Below are positions 46,101 through 55,810 of a DNA stretch of 64,000 nt, piece after piece. The notes under the pieces are model-generated. The model worked only from the letters and a program-made list of their open reading frames with translations, did not search any database and was not told the DNA's origin. Within the stretch, counting starts at the first letter, position 1. The number at the start of each line of letters is the position of its first letter. The position numbers and the translations under genes are program-made. Source of the DNA: Dryas octopetala (Eukaryota; Streptophyta; Magnoliopsida; Rosales; Rosaceae); assembly GCA_963921425.1 (NCBI GenBank), contig OY992833.1:6173228-6237227 (forward strand). Direction: 5' to 3'.

Positions 46101-48144
46101 AAGGGGGTTATTCTAGTAGTATTGCTTAATTACTTTTTATGCATAAATGAGGCAAGAACTCGAAGTCCCTTGATCGGACATACGTTCTGAAACTGAAGTT
46201 TCGGATCTATTGAAATATATGAAACTAATGTTTATGGATCCTAATTATATTATGAACTTGAAGCTTCATAATTAATTAATATGCTTATTGATTATCTAAT
46301 CCTAATATAATTCATCTTTCATCTTCTTTTTTAATTCCTTATATTTTAACTTTTTATTTTGCTTATTTCATCTTTTTTTATCATGTCTTATTTACTTTTG
46401 TTTAATTGATTTTTCCTTCTTATTTTTCGCTGAGGTTGATTTTTCCATGTTAATTGCAGGGACGAGACAAAAAGGTTGGGGTAATAGTGGGGTGTTGGGT
46501 TGGAGCTGGAGAGAGAGGCTAGTGAATGAATTTCTATACCCTCAAAATACAAGAAACTCATTAATTACTCTATTCATTTGTTCAATTATTACAATGACTT
46601 TGTTCATTAGAGGAAATTACAATAAATTTTTAGAGAGCGTACATGATAATCCTGATCAAATTGTATAAATTCAAGTGATAGAGAGAGAGAGAAGAAAAGG
46701 GTTGGGAAGAAATGAGGGAGGGAGTGAGGAGGAAGGGGAAGAATGGTAGATGGTGGTTATGGTGATATGAAGAGGGAACACATGATGTATTTTATTTATT
46801 TACTTATTTTATAATTTAAATTTTTTTAAAATTAATAAGAAAGGTTAAAACGGTATTTATAAAAATAATGTAATAACTAAATAATGATATATATATATAT
46901 ATATATATTAACTGAAATATTATTTGAAATGACATGACATTCCATGTCATTGACCCCCAAAATTGAGGCACCCTAGCATATATTACCCATAATACAAGAC
47001 GTTGCCAACTTGATTTATTATACTAGAAGGGATAAGGTCAAGGTGTTAACAATTGTCTGGTACGTCTTCACGTGGGAGAGTTAAAATGACCAATAGAGAG
47101 GTATAGGCTATAGCTCGAATATTAAGTTTTCAACAAATTTATTCATTAAAGCCAAAGACTTTTACTCGTCCAGCATTAGGAAATGGTTGGCATATACGAC
47201 AAGAACTAATTTGCAAATCCACATACGACAAGAACTAATTTGCGAATAAAACAATTGACTAGATTTTTGTAGAAAAAGAATATCAGATATTTCATATGTG
47301 TAAAACATGAACATATATAGAAGCTTTAAGTAGTCTAAATAAAAATAATGGTCGTGCCAAAACATAAACATGGAAGCTTTTAGTAATGCGAAATATTATC
47401 TATATGAAACTATATATGTATATATCCATATGCATGAATAGTGTGATGTATGTATATGAAATAAATAATTACCTCATCTTCCAACTTTTCGAAACTGCTA
47501 AACAAGAGCCATTTTACTTCCCTCAAATTCGAAAATTGATTCAAGGAGATGTTAAGGAAAGCTGGGTAGGAGTCAACATCACAAAGAAAAGAAGGAAGAT
47601 CATTGAACCCTAGTGGTGGCATGGAAGGCAATATTGCCGCAGTTCCTTCGAATGGAATCTTGAGTAGTCCATCACGGAAGTGATGAAAGATGGCAGTAAC
47701 TGCACATGAACATGTGAAAAATGGAGCTCCATCGATGCCTTGTTCTCGCGCTACATCTAAAGCCCACGGCATGCCTGAGTGGTAAACAAGGAACTTGAGC
47801 TTGGATTGAGAATCATCACTAGAGTTCTTGATGTTGATGATGAGGTTGGTTAAAGATTTCGTAGTTACAGTTTGGAAACGGTTGACAGATTCCTCAATGG
47901 TTTCTGATTTTTCGACATTTTCAGACCCATCCGAAATGAGTGCCACCTTGCACCCAAAAGAGTTCAGTTGGGCTGCTGCATGCATGGACTTACCAGCAGA
48001 GATGGTTGTGATAAGTGTGACCTTTACACCCTTAGAGGCTAGGCGCTTGGAGAATTCAACCATTGGATTCATATGACCCTGAACAGGGAAAGGGAATATG
48101 AGAAGGTGAGCACTACCCATTTGTTCTCTCATCTCCATTGTCAT
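43114..48144 (-). CDS. UDP-glycosyltransferase, UGT74-like (copy 2)
   Basis: Second intact member of the cluster. Exons 48144-47473 (224 codons) and 43845-43114 (243 codons plus stop) are joined in phase 0 across a 3627-bp GT-AG intron, giving 467 residues. The splice sites are at the same codons as in copy 1 (KLEDE / VVKWMAS). The ATG at 48144 is the first in frame; Met codons at 48138, 48132 and 48120 are alternatives. The catalytic His is in FPVQGHMNPM. The PSPG box (residues 343-386) differs from copy 1 at one residue (VALPQWADQ). The catalytic Asp position is again His (VYHSGMPWALD). Exon 2 differs from copy 1 at 38 of 243 residues by my count; exon 1 differs more. Expected role: glucosylation of a small molecule in the cytosol; substrate unknown. 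Confidence 0.93.
44150..44416 (+). repeat. Probable Copia-type LTR relic in the intron of UGT copy 2
   Basis: CCTATAAATAGG near 44279 as TATA box, then a CT-rich leader and TATTTTCAACACGTTATTAGCAC, where the text after the CA end resembles a Copia primer-binding region. The left end is unclear. A matching piece of its right end is at about 50600-50672. Confidence 0.45.
44417..46996. other. Intron of UGT copy 2, unassigned repeat DNA
   Basis: 44450-45600 may be decayed retrotransposon internal sequence but no motif is readable. 45780-45860 and 46880-46910 are (AT)n-rich. Nothing gene-like is supported. Confidence 0.4.
46997..47395 (-). repeat. Intron segment duplicated at 50708-51416
   Basis: Shares ACAAGACGTTGCCAACTTG, ACGTGGGAGAG, GACCAATAGAGAGGTATAGG and GTCGTGCCAAAACATAAAC with 50708-51416 in the same order. 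It shows that the DNA left of the broken UGT copy 3 is the intron of that copy. Confidence 0.85.
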
Positions 48145-48212
48145 CCAAGGCCTAGCTTTTTGTCTATGCAATAGCAATAATGAATAATGATATTACATCA
48201 GATACAGCTAGG

Positions 48213-48222
48213 TATATATATA
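48213..48222 (-). promoter_or_regulatory. TATA run of UGT copy 2
   Basis: TATATATATA, about 70 nt upstream of the ATG. The aligned position in the broken copy 3 (about 55447) lacks eight bases of this run. Confidence 0.6.
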
Positions 48223-48284
48223 GTAGATAAGTCTGGGCATACCTTAAAGACTGACTGAGTGCATGCATTTCCTTTTCATCTCAA

Positions 48285-48470
48285 TTATTGCATTTCTACC
48301 ACATACTACAAAAGTGAGTGATATGAGCTATCAGAGAATTGTGGTTTATTGTACATTTCTACCACATACTACAAAAGTGAGTGATATTCGGTATCTAATT
48401 GTGCTTTAGTATGATATTAGAATGATGTCGGAGAATTGTGGTTTAGAATGATGTCTCGTGTTACAATCTA
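48285..48470 (-). repeat. Promoter tandem repeat of UGT copy 2 (two units)
   Basis: The core CCACATACTACAAAAGTGAG occurs at 48299 and 48362, each preceded by a (G/A)CATTTCTA-like sequence. Copy 3 has three units. Confidence 0.85.
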
Positions 48471-48787
48471 GACCACATATAGAAATACTGATTTATCTGA
48501 TAAGAAATTCACAAAAATAAAAACATTTTGGAAGATGTTATTTCTCCAATGTTTTCTCCCAGTTATTAATTTTCAACTAATTAATATGACATTTATACAT
48601 TAAATTCTACAGAATAATAATAAAAAATAAAAAATTACGATATAAAAAGATGCTCTGTCAATTAAATTCATGCCATGTAAGTCGGAAAATAAAAATTCGA
48701 AAAAAATAATTAGAGCAATAAGCATTTTCCTTTTCAATATATTATATTGATAGCATATCGATCTCTAATAATTGTAAAACCAACCTG

Positions 48788-48881
48788 CACTACTAGAAAA
48801 ATTGGGTTTAGCATCTGATGAGAACAATCACCCTCCCCACCAAAAGTGACTCTTAACAATCACCTGGGGCTATAGTGACAC
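48788..48881 (+). mobile_element. CACTA-type left terminus, truncated or interrupted
   Basis: CACTACTAGAAAAATTGGG at 48788 has the same first 13 bases as the right end of CACTA element 2 read on the other strand. It cuts the upstream region of UGT copy 2 about 640 bp from its ATG. A hAT-like element is inserted after 48881. No right end was found. Confidence 0.6.
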
Positions 48882-49718
48882 TAGGGGTGTGCATGGTTCG
48901 AAAAACCGAACCACAAAGGTATAAATGTAATCAAACTAACATTTTCAAAATAGCCAATTTGAGAACCAAAATCAAACCAAGCTTAGCCTAAGCCGATTGG
49001 TTTGGTTAACCGAGAATATTGGTTCGGTTGATTCAGTTATCCGGAAACCAAATAACAACTAGTATACCCTAAACCCCATATCCTATACCTTATACCCTAT
49101 ACCCTATACCTTATCTCATATACTATATACTCTATATTAGTATGCTTTATACCAATTACCTACCATATACCTTTAACTAGAATTGTTTTAGTATATATAT
49201 ATATATACACCCTAGTAGTATAGTATATACAAATTATAAATAATAGACTAATCCTATAAACTATAAACTATACTATAAACCTATATATACAAACATATAT
49301 AAACTATAATAAGAAATTTGGTTTACTCTATAATATGTGTTAAAACCATATAATATAAACTATATAAAGTTATAAATTATATAGTAATATAAACTATATA
49401 CTAAATAAACTATAAAATATATAAACTATAATAAACATATACAAACACATATAAACTATAATAGAGAATTTGGTTTACTCTATAATAGGTATTAAAATCA
49501 TATATAAACTAATTAATATATAAAAATAAATATATATTATCAATAATGGTTCAGTTCGATTAAAACAAAAAATTTCAATATTGAACACCAAAATCAAATC
49601 ACAAAATTCAAATTGGTTTGGTTTGATATTCAAAGAAAAAAAAAAATACCAAACCAAACCGATGTGATTGGTTTGATTTAATTCGAAACTCGATTTTTCG
49701 ATATTTTTTAACACCCTA
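48882..49718. mobile_element. Non-autonomous hAT-like element, 837 bp
   Basis: Ends TAGGGGTGTG and, read from the right, TAGGGTGTTA; flanked by the 8-bp duplication AGTGACAC (48874-48881 and 49719-49726). It has the subterminal GGTTCGGTT / AACCAAACC blocks common in plant hAT MITEs and a degenerate TATACCC array at 49068-49160. No transposase is present. Confidence 0.85.
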
Positions 49719-49726
49719 AGTGACAC

Positions 49727-50339
49727 TGCAGCCACCCTTAAGTTAACAGTCTAATATAACGGGTTCCAATTGATCTATAGGCTAAGTTTGTGTAGCAGTC
49801 TCCCTCAATTTTCCATTTTCTTGTTTTTTTTTTTTTTTCATTAGCTTCTGCCATTCTGTCAGGCCGCAGGTGTAGTTGTCTGGTCTTTTTTTTTGTTTTT
49901 TTGTTTTTATCATTAGCTTCTGCCATATATTCTGTCGGACCGCAGGTGTAGTTGTCTGGGCGTAAATCTTATATGGGCCCCAGTGGGGCACCTCTCAGTT
50001 GTCTGGTCCTTAGGTTGGTTAAGTCTAAATTCAATCACGAGGGAGGGAAATTTCACTGCTGCTGCGTCAGACCTTGAGTCCAGTGCCAATCAAATTCATC
50101 TTTTTTCATTTCAATGCATTACATTTTATGGAAATTTAGAATGGAAAGTTGAATTGCAAGTTGCAACCGAGCATTAATTAGTAGGCAATCTGTATATAAA
50201 AAGCAAATATACTTTTGTGCTTTAATTGTAATTGGTCATCAGTTACTAATAATTTACTATAAACAATAATAGTAACACAGTGAGATAAGCGTATCATTGA
50301 GAAAAATAAAGGGACGGACCTATAACAGTAATCACCTAT
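49727..50339. other. Repeat DNA with a 72-bp tandem duplication
   Basis: The block CATTAGCTTCTGCCAT ... CCGCAGGTGTAGTTGTCTGG occurs at 49839-49884 and 49911-49961. The rest is AT-rich with no gene. Confidence 0.6.
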
Positions 50340-50672
50340 ATCAATCAAATAATAAAATTTTGAATTTCGAAAAAATTTTGAAAATTTTTAAATTTCAATA
50401 AAAATTCGATGAAAATGACAAAAATTATTATCAAAATATAAAAATTTTGAATGAAACTTTATCATATGTTTATTTAACATATTATCTACTACATTGATAA
50501 AAAATATTAAAAAAACCAAATTATATGATAAATTTTATATGATATGTGATAAATATAATGCACGTTGAAGGCAAATACTGTTACTCTTTACTTGCACCCT
50601 CTCTCTATTCACTTCTATAGCATTTAAGAATTTTACAAAATCATATCCATATTTTCAATAGTGGCCGGCAAC
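50340..50672. mobile_element. Fragment of a hAT-family copy and an LTR relic
   Basis: 50378-50590 matches, in inverted orientation, the right part (about 52870-53030) of the hAT element at 51623. About 50600-50672 matches the right end of the LTR relic at 44330-44416. Confidence 0.6.
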
Positions 50673-50707
50673 TATATATATGTAATATATATAATATATA
50701 TAGTAAT

Positions 50708-51412
50708 ACAAGACGTTGCCAACTTGATTTCTTACTAGAATGTCAAGGTGTTAACAATTTTCCTGTTCGTCTTCGATCACGTGGGAGAGTAATAATGACC
50801 AATAGAGAGGTATAGGCTATAGCTTAAACATTAAGTTTTCAACAAATTGCCTATTACTCGTCCAGCATTAGGAAATGGTCGGTACGCAATTTCTTATCTC
50901 TCTAATAATTACTACACAGAAAAGATCGACCTAATTAACAAATATCTACGTAAAAAGCTTAAGGTGGTGTGCGTCGAGAAAAAGAAAGGAAAAATATATG
51001 AAAAGTGGTCATACATGCATGCTAACTATGTATTGCTATAATGGAGTCCATCATGTAAATAGCTAATTAAGGATATTTAACATAGAATATATAATTACAA
51101 AACCTAGCTAGAGCACATGATGATAAATGCTCCTATTTAATTAGCATGGAATTTGTGATTAGTAATGACATATACAAATCTAAGATGAAGAGACTTTAAT
51201 TGGCATGAACTAGGCACATGAAGGTGGCCGACCATGCAAATCCACATACGACAACAACTAATTTGCGAATAAAACAAATGACTAGATTTTTGTAGAAAAA
51301 GATTATCAGATATTTCTTATGTCTAAAACATGAACATAGAAGCTTTAAGTAGTCTAAATAAAAATAATGGTCGTGCCAAAACATAAACATAGAAGCTTTA
51401 GTAATGCGAAAT
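50708..51412 (-). pseudogene. Intron segment of the broken UGT copy 3
   Basis: Homologous to 46997-47392 in the intron of UGT copy 2, with extra sequence at about 50883-51235. The copy ends at GTAATGCGAAAT (51411), where an unrelated 3.4-kb segment begins. No exon 2 for copy 3 is found to its left. Confidence 0.75.
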
Positions 51413-51622
51413 TCTATATATATACTAAACGCGCAGAGGAGGTGTTACTGTAGCTTAAGAACAGTGTTCTTCCTTTTTTGTCCCCTTTCATTTTTTTTTA
51501 ATAGTTGCTTACAATTATAAATAGTGGAATTAGTTGGGCCCCTTTTGGTCATTTATGTCTCTTTGTTTTTTGCCATTGCTTTTTCTGTTTTTCACAAATC
51601 TTGTCATCACTGTGGTTTTACC

Positions 51623-53160
51623 CAAGGAGTGAAATTTCGAAAATTTCGGCGAAATTTCGCCGAAATTTTCGTTTTTTAGGGATCCCGAAATTTTATCACA
51701 CTACCCTTAATTTTCGGTAATTTTTCGGCGAAATTTCGAAAATTTCGCCGAAATTTCGCCGAAATTTCGGCCGAAATTTCGATCCCCCTCACATGCATTT
51801 TTGTAAAATTTCGACGAAATTTGCCGAAATTTCGCAGAATCTCAACTGGGTGGGTGATCGATTTTGGAGAAACGGCGGGTGGGTACTCGGTACTCCTAGT
51901 GGTTGTTCAATTTGCTGCTCGATTTTGGATGAAATATATCATATATGTCTATTTCTTGGTTTTGCTGCTCGATTTTTGTGCTGGGTAGCCTGGGTTTATG
52001 CTGGATGTCAAGTATATCTGTATATGCCTGGGTTTATGCTGGATGTCAATTAGCCTGGGTTGCTGCTCGATTTTTGTGCTGGGTAGCCTGGGTTTATGCT
52101 GGATAGCCTGGATGTCAAATATATCATTTTTTTTTTTTTTTGGTCAACGTGATTCATTAAAGCCCAACAAGGCAACAGAAGGCAAACAGAGGAAAGGCCT
52201 ATGGCCAGCGTCGCTACAGCAAAGAGGCCACCGTCAAATATATCATATAGTTTTAGCAATGGTTGGCCTTTTTGTTTGTCCCTTGGTTCTAAGCTAGTGT
52301 TATGCTTTCTTCTGCAGTTATGCTTCACGATTAAAATTTGTTGTTTGTTGGTTATTTATATAAGCAGAGAAAGCCAGTTCTTTTAGTAGGCTGCATTCCT
52401 ATTGGATCATATTCCGGGTATTGTTTTTATTAGTTTAGATTTAGACTGTGTAGCTGAATTATTCACATGTCTTGCATTTGCTAATTAGTACAAAGCTGCA
52501 AGAAATTATTAATTTTTTTTTTCCACTTTTCCACATTAAATACTATGCTTTGAATATATCTTCTCTTGATTACCCATTTCAATCAGATCACCATGAAATA
52601 TGACAGCCTAAGGCCCTAAAGTCTATTAAAATAAAAAAGAATATATATAAGATTAATTGATTAAAGGAGTAATGGGACCATTTAATGAAGAAAAAGCTAG
52701 AGTACATGCTAATATGAAATTTAGAATTAAATTACATTCAAATGAAGGCAACAGAAGATTATAATTAACATTCTTAAAGATTCTTGGTCCTATAAAGAGA
52801 TTACCAAATACAAAGAGATTTAAAATTGTAATATAAATAAATTTGAGGTGTTATTTATATAATTATTAATTAGTCACCCATTTTTGTAACAGTATTTACC
52901 ACCAGCGCCCATTATATTCATCTTATATTACATAAAACTTACTATATAATTTGGTTTCTTCAATGTTTTTTATCAATATAGTAGATAATATGTTAAATAA
53001 GCATATGGTCAAGTTTCATTCAAAATTTCCATATTTTGATAACAATTTCCGTCGTTTTTATCTAATTTTGTCGAAATCGAAATTTTAATCGAAATTTCCA
53101 CGAAAATTTCCGTCGAAATTTCCATCGAAAATTTCCTCGAAACCGAAATTTTACTCCTTG
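51623..53160. mobile_element. hAT-type non-autonomous element with GAAATTTCG arrays
   Basis: 1538 bp. The terminal inverted repeat is CAAGGAGTGAAATTTCG (left) and CAAGGAGTAAAATTTCG (right end read on the other strand), flanked by a perfect 8-bp duplication GTTTTACC (51615-51622 and 53161-53168). 51630-51830 has at least ten AAATTTCG units in both orientations, and 53025-53155 has related GTCGAAATTTCC units. The interior (51840-52560) has diverged direct repeats containing GCCTGGGTTTATGCTGGAT. No transposase is present. Confidence 0.92.
52128..52232 (-). mobile_element. 105-bp 5'-truncated LINE-like insertion
   Basis: On the minus strand it ends in GTTGACC followed by an A tail; on the plus strand this is a T run after 52127. 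It is flanked by the 14-bp duplication GTCAAATATATCAT (52114-52127 and 52233-52246). It is nested inside the hAT element, so it is younger. Confidence 0.85.
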
Positions 53161-53168
53161 GTTTTACC

Positions 53169-53930
53169 TCACAAATTTTATTTTTTTGATCGGATTGCCA
53201 CCGTGAAAATGTGCGAATAAGTGTGCCGTTTTTGGTCATTTCCTCTGCTTTTGCTTTTTGGTGGAGGGAAGATTTGTTTTGAGAGCTGCTATTTGCACAC
53301 CCATAAATTTCTTTTTTCACACCTTTTTCTCACTTTTTCTCACTTTACACCTCCACACTCTTCCTACAATTAACATTTCTCGTATACACACCCTTCCCAA
53401 TTACCAAAATATCCCAACTTATACACACCCCTCCCAAAACCTACACAACACACACCCCACCCGGCCCGACACCTCCCTCAGCCACCCCCACCGCCGGCAA
53501 GGTCGCCGGCAGCTCAACCCTTCCCTTCTCTCTCTCTCCCCCTGTCCTTTCCTTTTTCTCCTTCCATTTCTCTTCTTCACTCTGCCATCCCCCTCCCCTC
53601 CCCCTACCGCACCCCCACAGCCCACCCCCACATACCACAAACTTCCATACACAGCCCACCCCCTCCCTTGCTCCTCCCCCCACCCAACTTGCACACATGC
53701 ATGCAGAGCCGCCAAGACCACACCGACCACCCAACCTACCCAGCTCGCCGGAGAAGAAAACCAAAAAAAAATTGCTAGTGGTTCGGCCGGACCAGTGCCG
53801 AAACCGATGGTTTCGTTCAATAGGTACATGTCGAACAATCCTATTCTATTCGGCAGTTACCTGCCGAATGAAACCACCGGTTTCGGCGCTGTTCCGCCGA
53901 ACCACCTGCATATGTTTTTTTTTGGATGTT
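53169..53930. other. C-rich segment with a large hairpin
   Basis: 53290-53710 is a pyrimidine- and C-rich low-complexity tract. 53780-53818 and 53866-53903 form an inverted repeat of about 38 nt with few mismatches; the loop holds a second perfect hairpin, TTCGGCAG-TTAC-CTGCCGAA. Long frames on both strands here are composition artefacts. Confidence 0.7.
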
Positions 53931-53933
53931 CAG

Positions 53934-54185
53934 GGGTGCAGAGGGAGGTGGTGCGGCAAGAGGAGGGATGCAGAGGGAGGTGGTGCGGAGGGAGGTGGAG
54001 GGGGGCAGGGGGGAGGTGGTGTGGCAAGGGGAGGGGTGCAGAGGCAGAAGGGGAGTGTTGCAGAGGGAGGTGGTGCGGCAGGGGGAGTGTTGCAGGGGGG
54101 AGGTGGTGCGGCAGGGGGAGGGGAGGGGGATGGCAGAAGGGGAGGGGTGCAGAGGGAGGTGGATGGGAAAGGGGAGGGGTGTGTA
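53934..54185 (+). repeat. G-rich minisatellite
   Basis: Irregular copies of GGTGCAGAGGGAGGTGGTGCGGCA in about 250 bp. Many GGG runs would allow G-quadruplex formation on the plus strand. Confidence 0.85.
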
Positions 54186-54589
54186 GTGTATTTTCACATT
54201 AGCTTTTGCTATTAAATTTGCCCAGATGAGCTCAAAGGGTGGTTTAGCTCTGGAGCTCATTTTTTGGGGGTGGCTACATCTTCTCTTCTCAGTCTGTGGA
54301 CCTGTTCTTCGGTGTTGAATTTTTTTTTTTTTTTTTTTGTTAAATGAAAAGGTAGTTTTTTGTAATCAGATTCTTTATTTGGTGCAGCTGAATTTTTTTT
54401 ATTTTTAATTCTATGTCAGAGTCTTTCTTTTGCTTTGCCTTTTCCCATGGCAGTGCCTTTGGCTCTCTGTGTTCTGTTCTCTGTTTCTTGGTTTTTGGCA
54501 GGAGTATTTTAGCTTTTGGTTTTCCTAGAGTTGCTCTGTTCTTTGGGGTTTTGCGTATGGCTTGAATTCGGGTTGATTTTTATTTTAAG

Positions 54590-54830
54590 ATGTTTTCAGT
54601 TGTGCTCATTTGGTGGTTTAGCCTATGAGCCCGTTTTACTGGATCATTTGGGGCCTCTGGTTTGGTTTTTGACATATAGATTTAGTTGGGCTCATTTGGT
54701 GGTTCAGCTTATGAGCCCGTTTTACTGGAAAATTTGGGATTTCTGGATTAGATTTTGAGATGTATCTAGCTGGGCTCATTTGGCGGTTTAGCCTATTAGC
54801 CTCTGTTACTGTTGTCTTTTTGTTTCTTGC
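54590..54830 (+). repeat. Tandem repeat, about 85-bp unit, three copies
   Basis: GCTCATTTGG(T/C)GGTT(T/C)AGC(C/T)TAT starts at 54604, 54690 and 54774. A degraded fourth piece may be at 54226-54262. Confidence 0.8.
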
Positions 54831-54865
54831 ATTTCAGACCTTTCCACACCCGCAAGGCCGCACCC

Positions 54866-55371
54866 GCAGGTCCTTCGAATGGAATCTTCAGTAGTCCATC
54901 ACGGAAGTGATGAAAGATGGCAATAACTGCACATGAACATGTAAAAAATGGAGCTCCATCGATGCCTTGTTATCGCGCTACATCTAAAGCCCACGGCATG
55001 CCTGAGTGGTAAACAAGGAACTTGAGCTTGGATTGAAAAGCATCACTAGAGTTCTTGATGTTGATGATGAGACTGGTTAAAGATTTTGTAGCTACAGTTT
55101 GGAAACGGTTGCCAGATTCCTCAATGGTTTCTGATTTTTCGACATTTTCAGAGCCATCCGAAATGAGTTCCACCTTGCACCCAAAAGAGTTCAGTTGGGC
55201 TGCTGCATGCATGAACTTACCAGCAGAGATGGTTGTGATAAGTGTGACCTTTACACCCTTAGAGGCTAGGCGCTTGGAGAATTCAACCATTGGATTCAAA
55301 TGACCCTGAACAGGAAAAGGGAATATGAGAAGGTGAGCACTACCCATTTGTTCTCTCATCTCCATTGTCAT
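54866..55371 (-). pseudogene. UDP-glycosyltransferase, UGT74-like (copy 3), broken exon 1
   Basis: Nearly identical in sequence to exon 1 of copy 2. The ATG at 55371 is followed by 133 codons, including FPVQGHLNPMVEFSKRL and VYHSGMPWALDVAR, then TAA at 54972-54970. In copy 2 the same codon is GAA (Glu), so one G-to-T change made the stop. The homology goes on past the stop to about 54869 and then ends abruptly in unrelated DNA, so the last ~55 codons of exon 1, the donor site and all of exon 2 are missing. It also carries His at the catalytic Asp position. It cannot encode a working enzyme. Confidence 0.93.
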
Positions 55372-55429
55372 CCAAGGCCTAGTTTTTTGTCTATGCAATA
55401 GTAATAATGAATAATGATATTAATATATT

Positions 55430-55810
55430 GCATCAGATACAACTAGGTAGTAGATAAGTCTGGCCATACGTATCTACATTAATGATTGACTAAGTGCATG
55501 CATTTCCTTTTCATATCAATTATTGCATTTCTGCCACATACTACAAAAGTGAGTGATAATAGTCTTAATAGGTATCAGAGAATTGTGGTTATTATTGCAT
55601 TTCTACCACATACTACAAAAGTGAGTGATATTAGGTTTCTAATTGTGCTTCAGTATGACTATATGATATTATGTATCAGAGAATGGTTTATTGCATTTCG
55701 ACCACATACTACAAAAGTGAGGAATATTAGGTATCTAATTGTGCTTTAGTATGGTATCAGAGAATTGTGGTTTAGAATGATGTCTCGTGTTACAATCTAG
55801 ACCACATATA
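55430..55810 (-). repeat. Upstream region of UGT copy 3 with three promoter repeats
   Basis: CCACATACTACAAAAGTGAG cores lie at 55534, 55606 and 55702 (the first and third with small changes around them). At about 55447 the sequence is AGGTAGTAGATAAG where copy 2 has AGGTATATATATAGTAGATAAG, so the TATA run is missing. Confidence 0.85.

Larger units (their letters stand above)
51413..54865. mobile_element. 3.4-kb insertion between intron and exon 1 of UGT copy 3
   Basis: Starts TCTATATATATACTAAACG, which resembles plant Helitron 5' ends, and ends near ACCCGCAAGGCCGCACCCGC at the exon 1 border. The insertion is accompanied by loss of the exon/intron boundary. A hAT element (51623-53160) is nested within it. 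The Helitron assignment is tentative: no CTRR end with a hairpin was confirmed. Confidence 0.5.

Noticed and set aside
53258-54215. Long overlapping reading frames on both strands (up to 314 codons)
   Set aside because: They are Pro/Thr- or Gly/Arg-rich in every frame because of C-rich and G-rich low-complexity DNA. No domain, splice structure or codon signal supports a gene.
54970-55398. Copy 3 UGT as a short functional gene
   Set aside because: The frame ends at a stop that replaces a conserved Glu, homology continues after it, and the donor-binding exon is missing.
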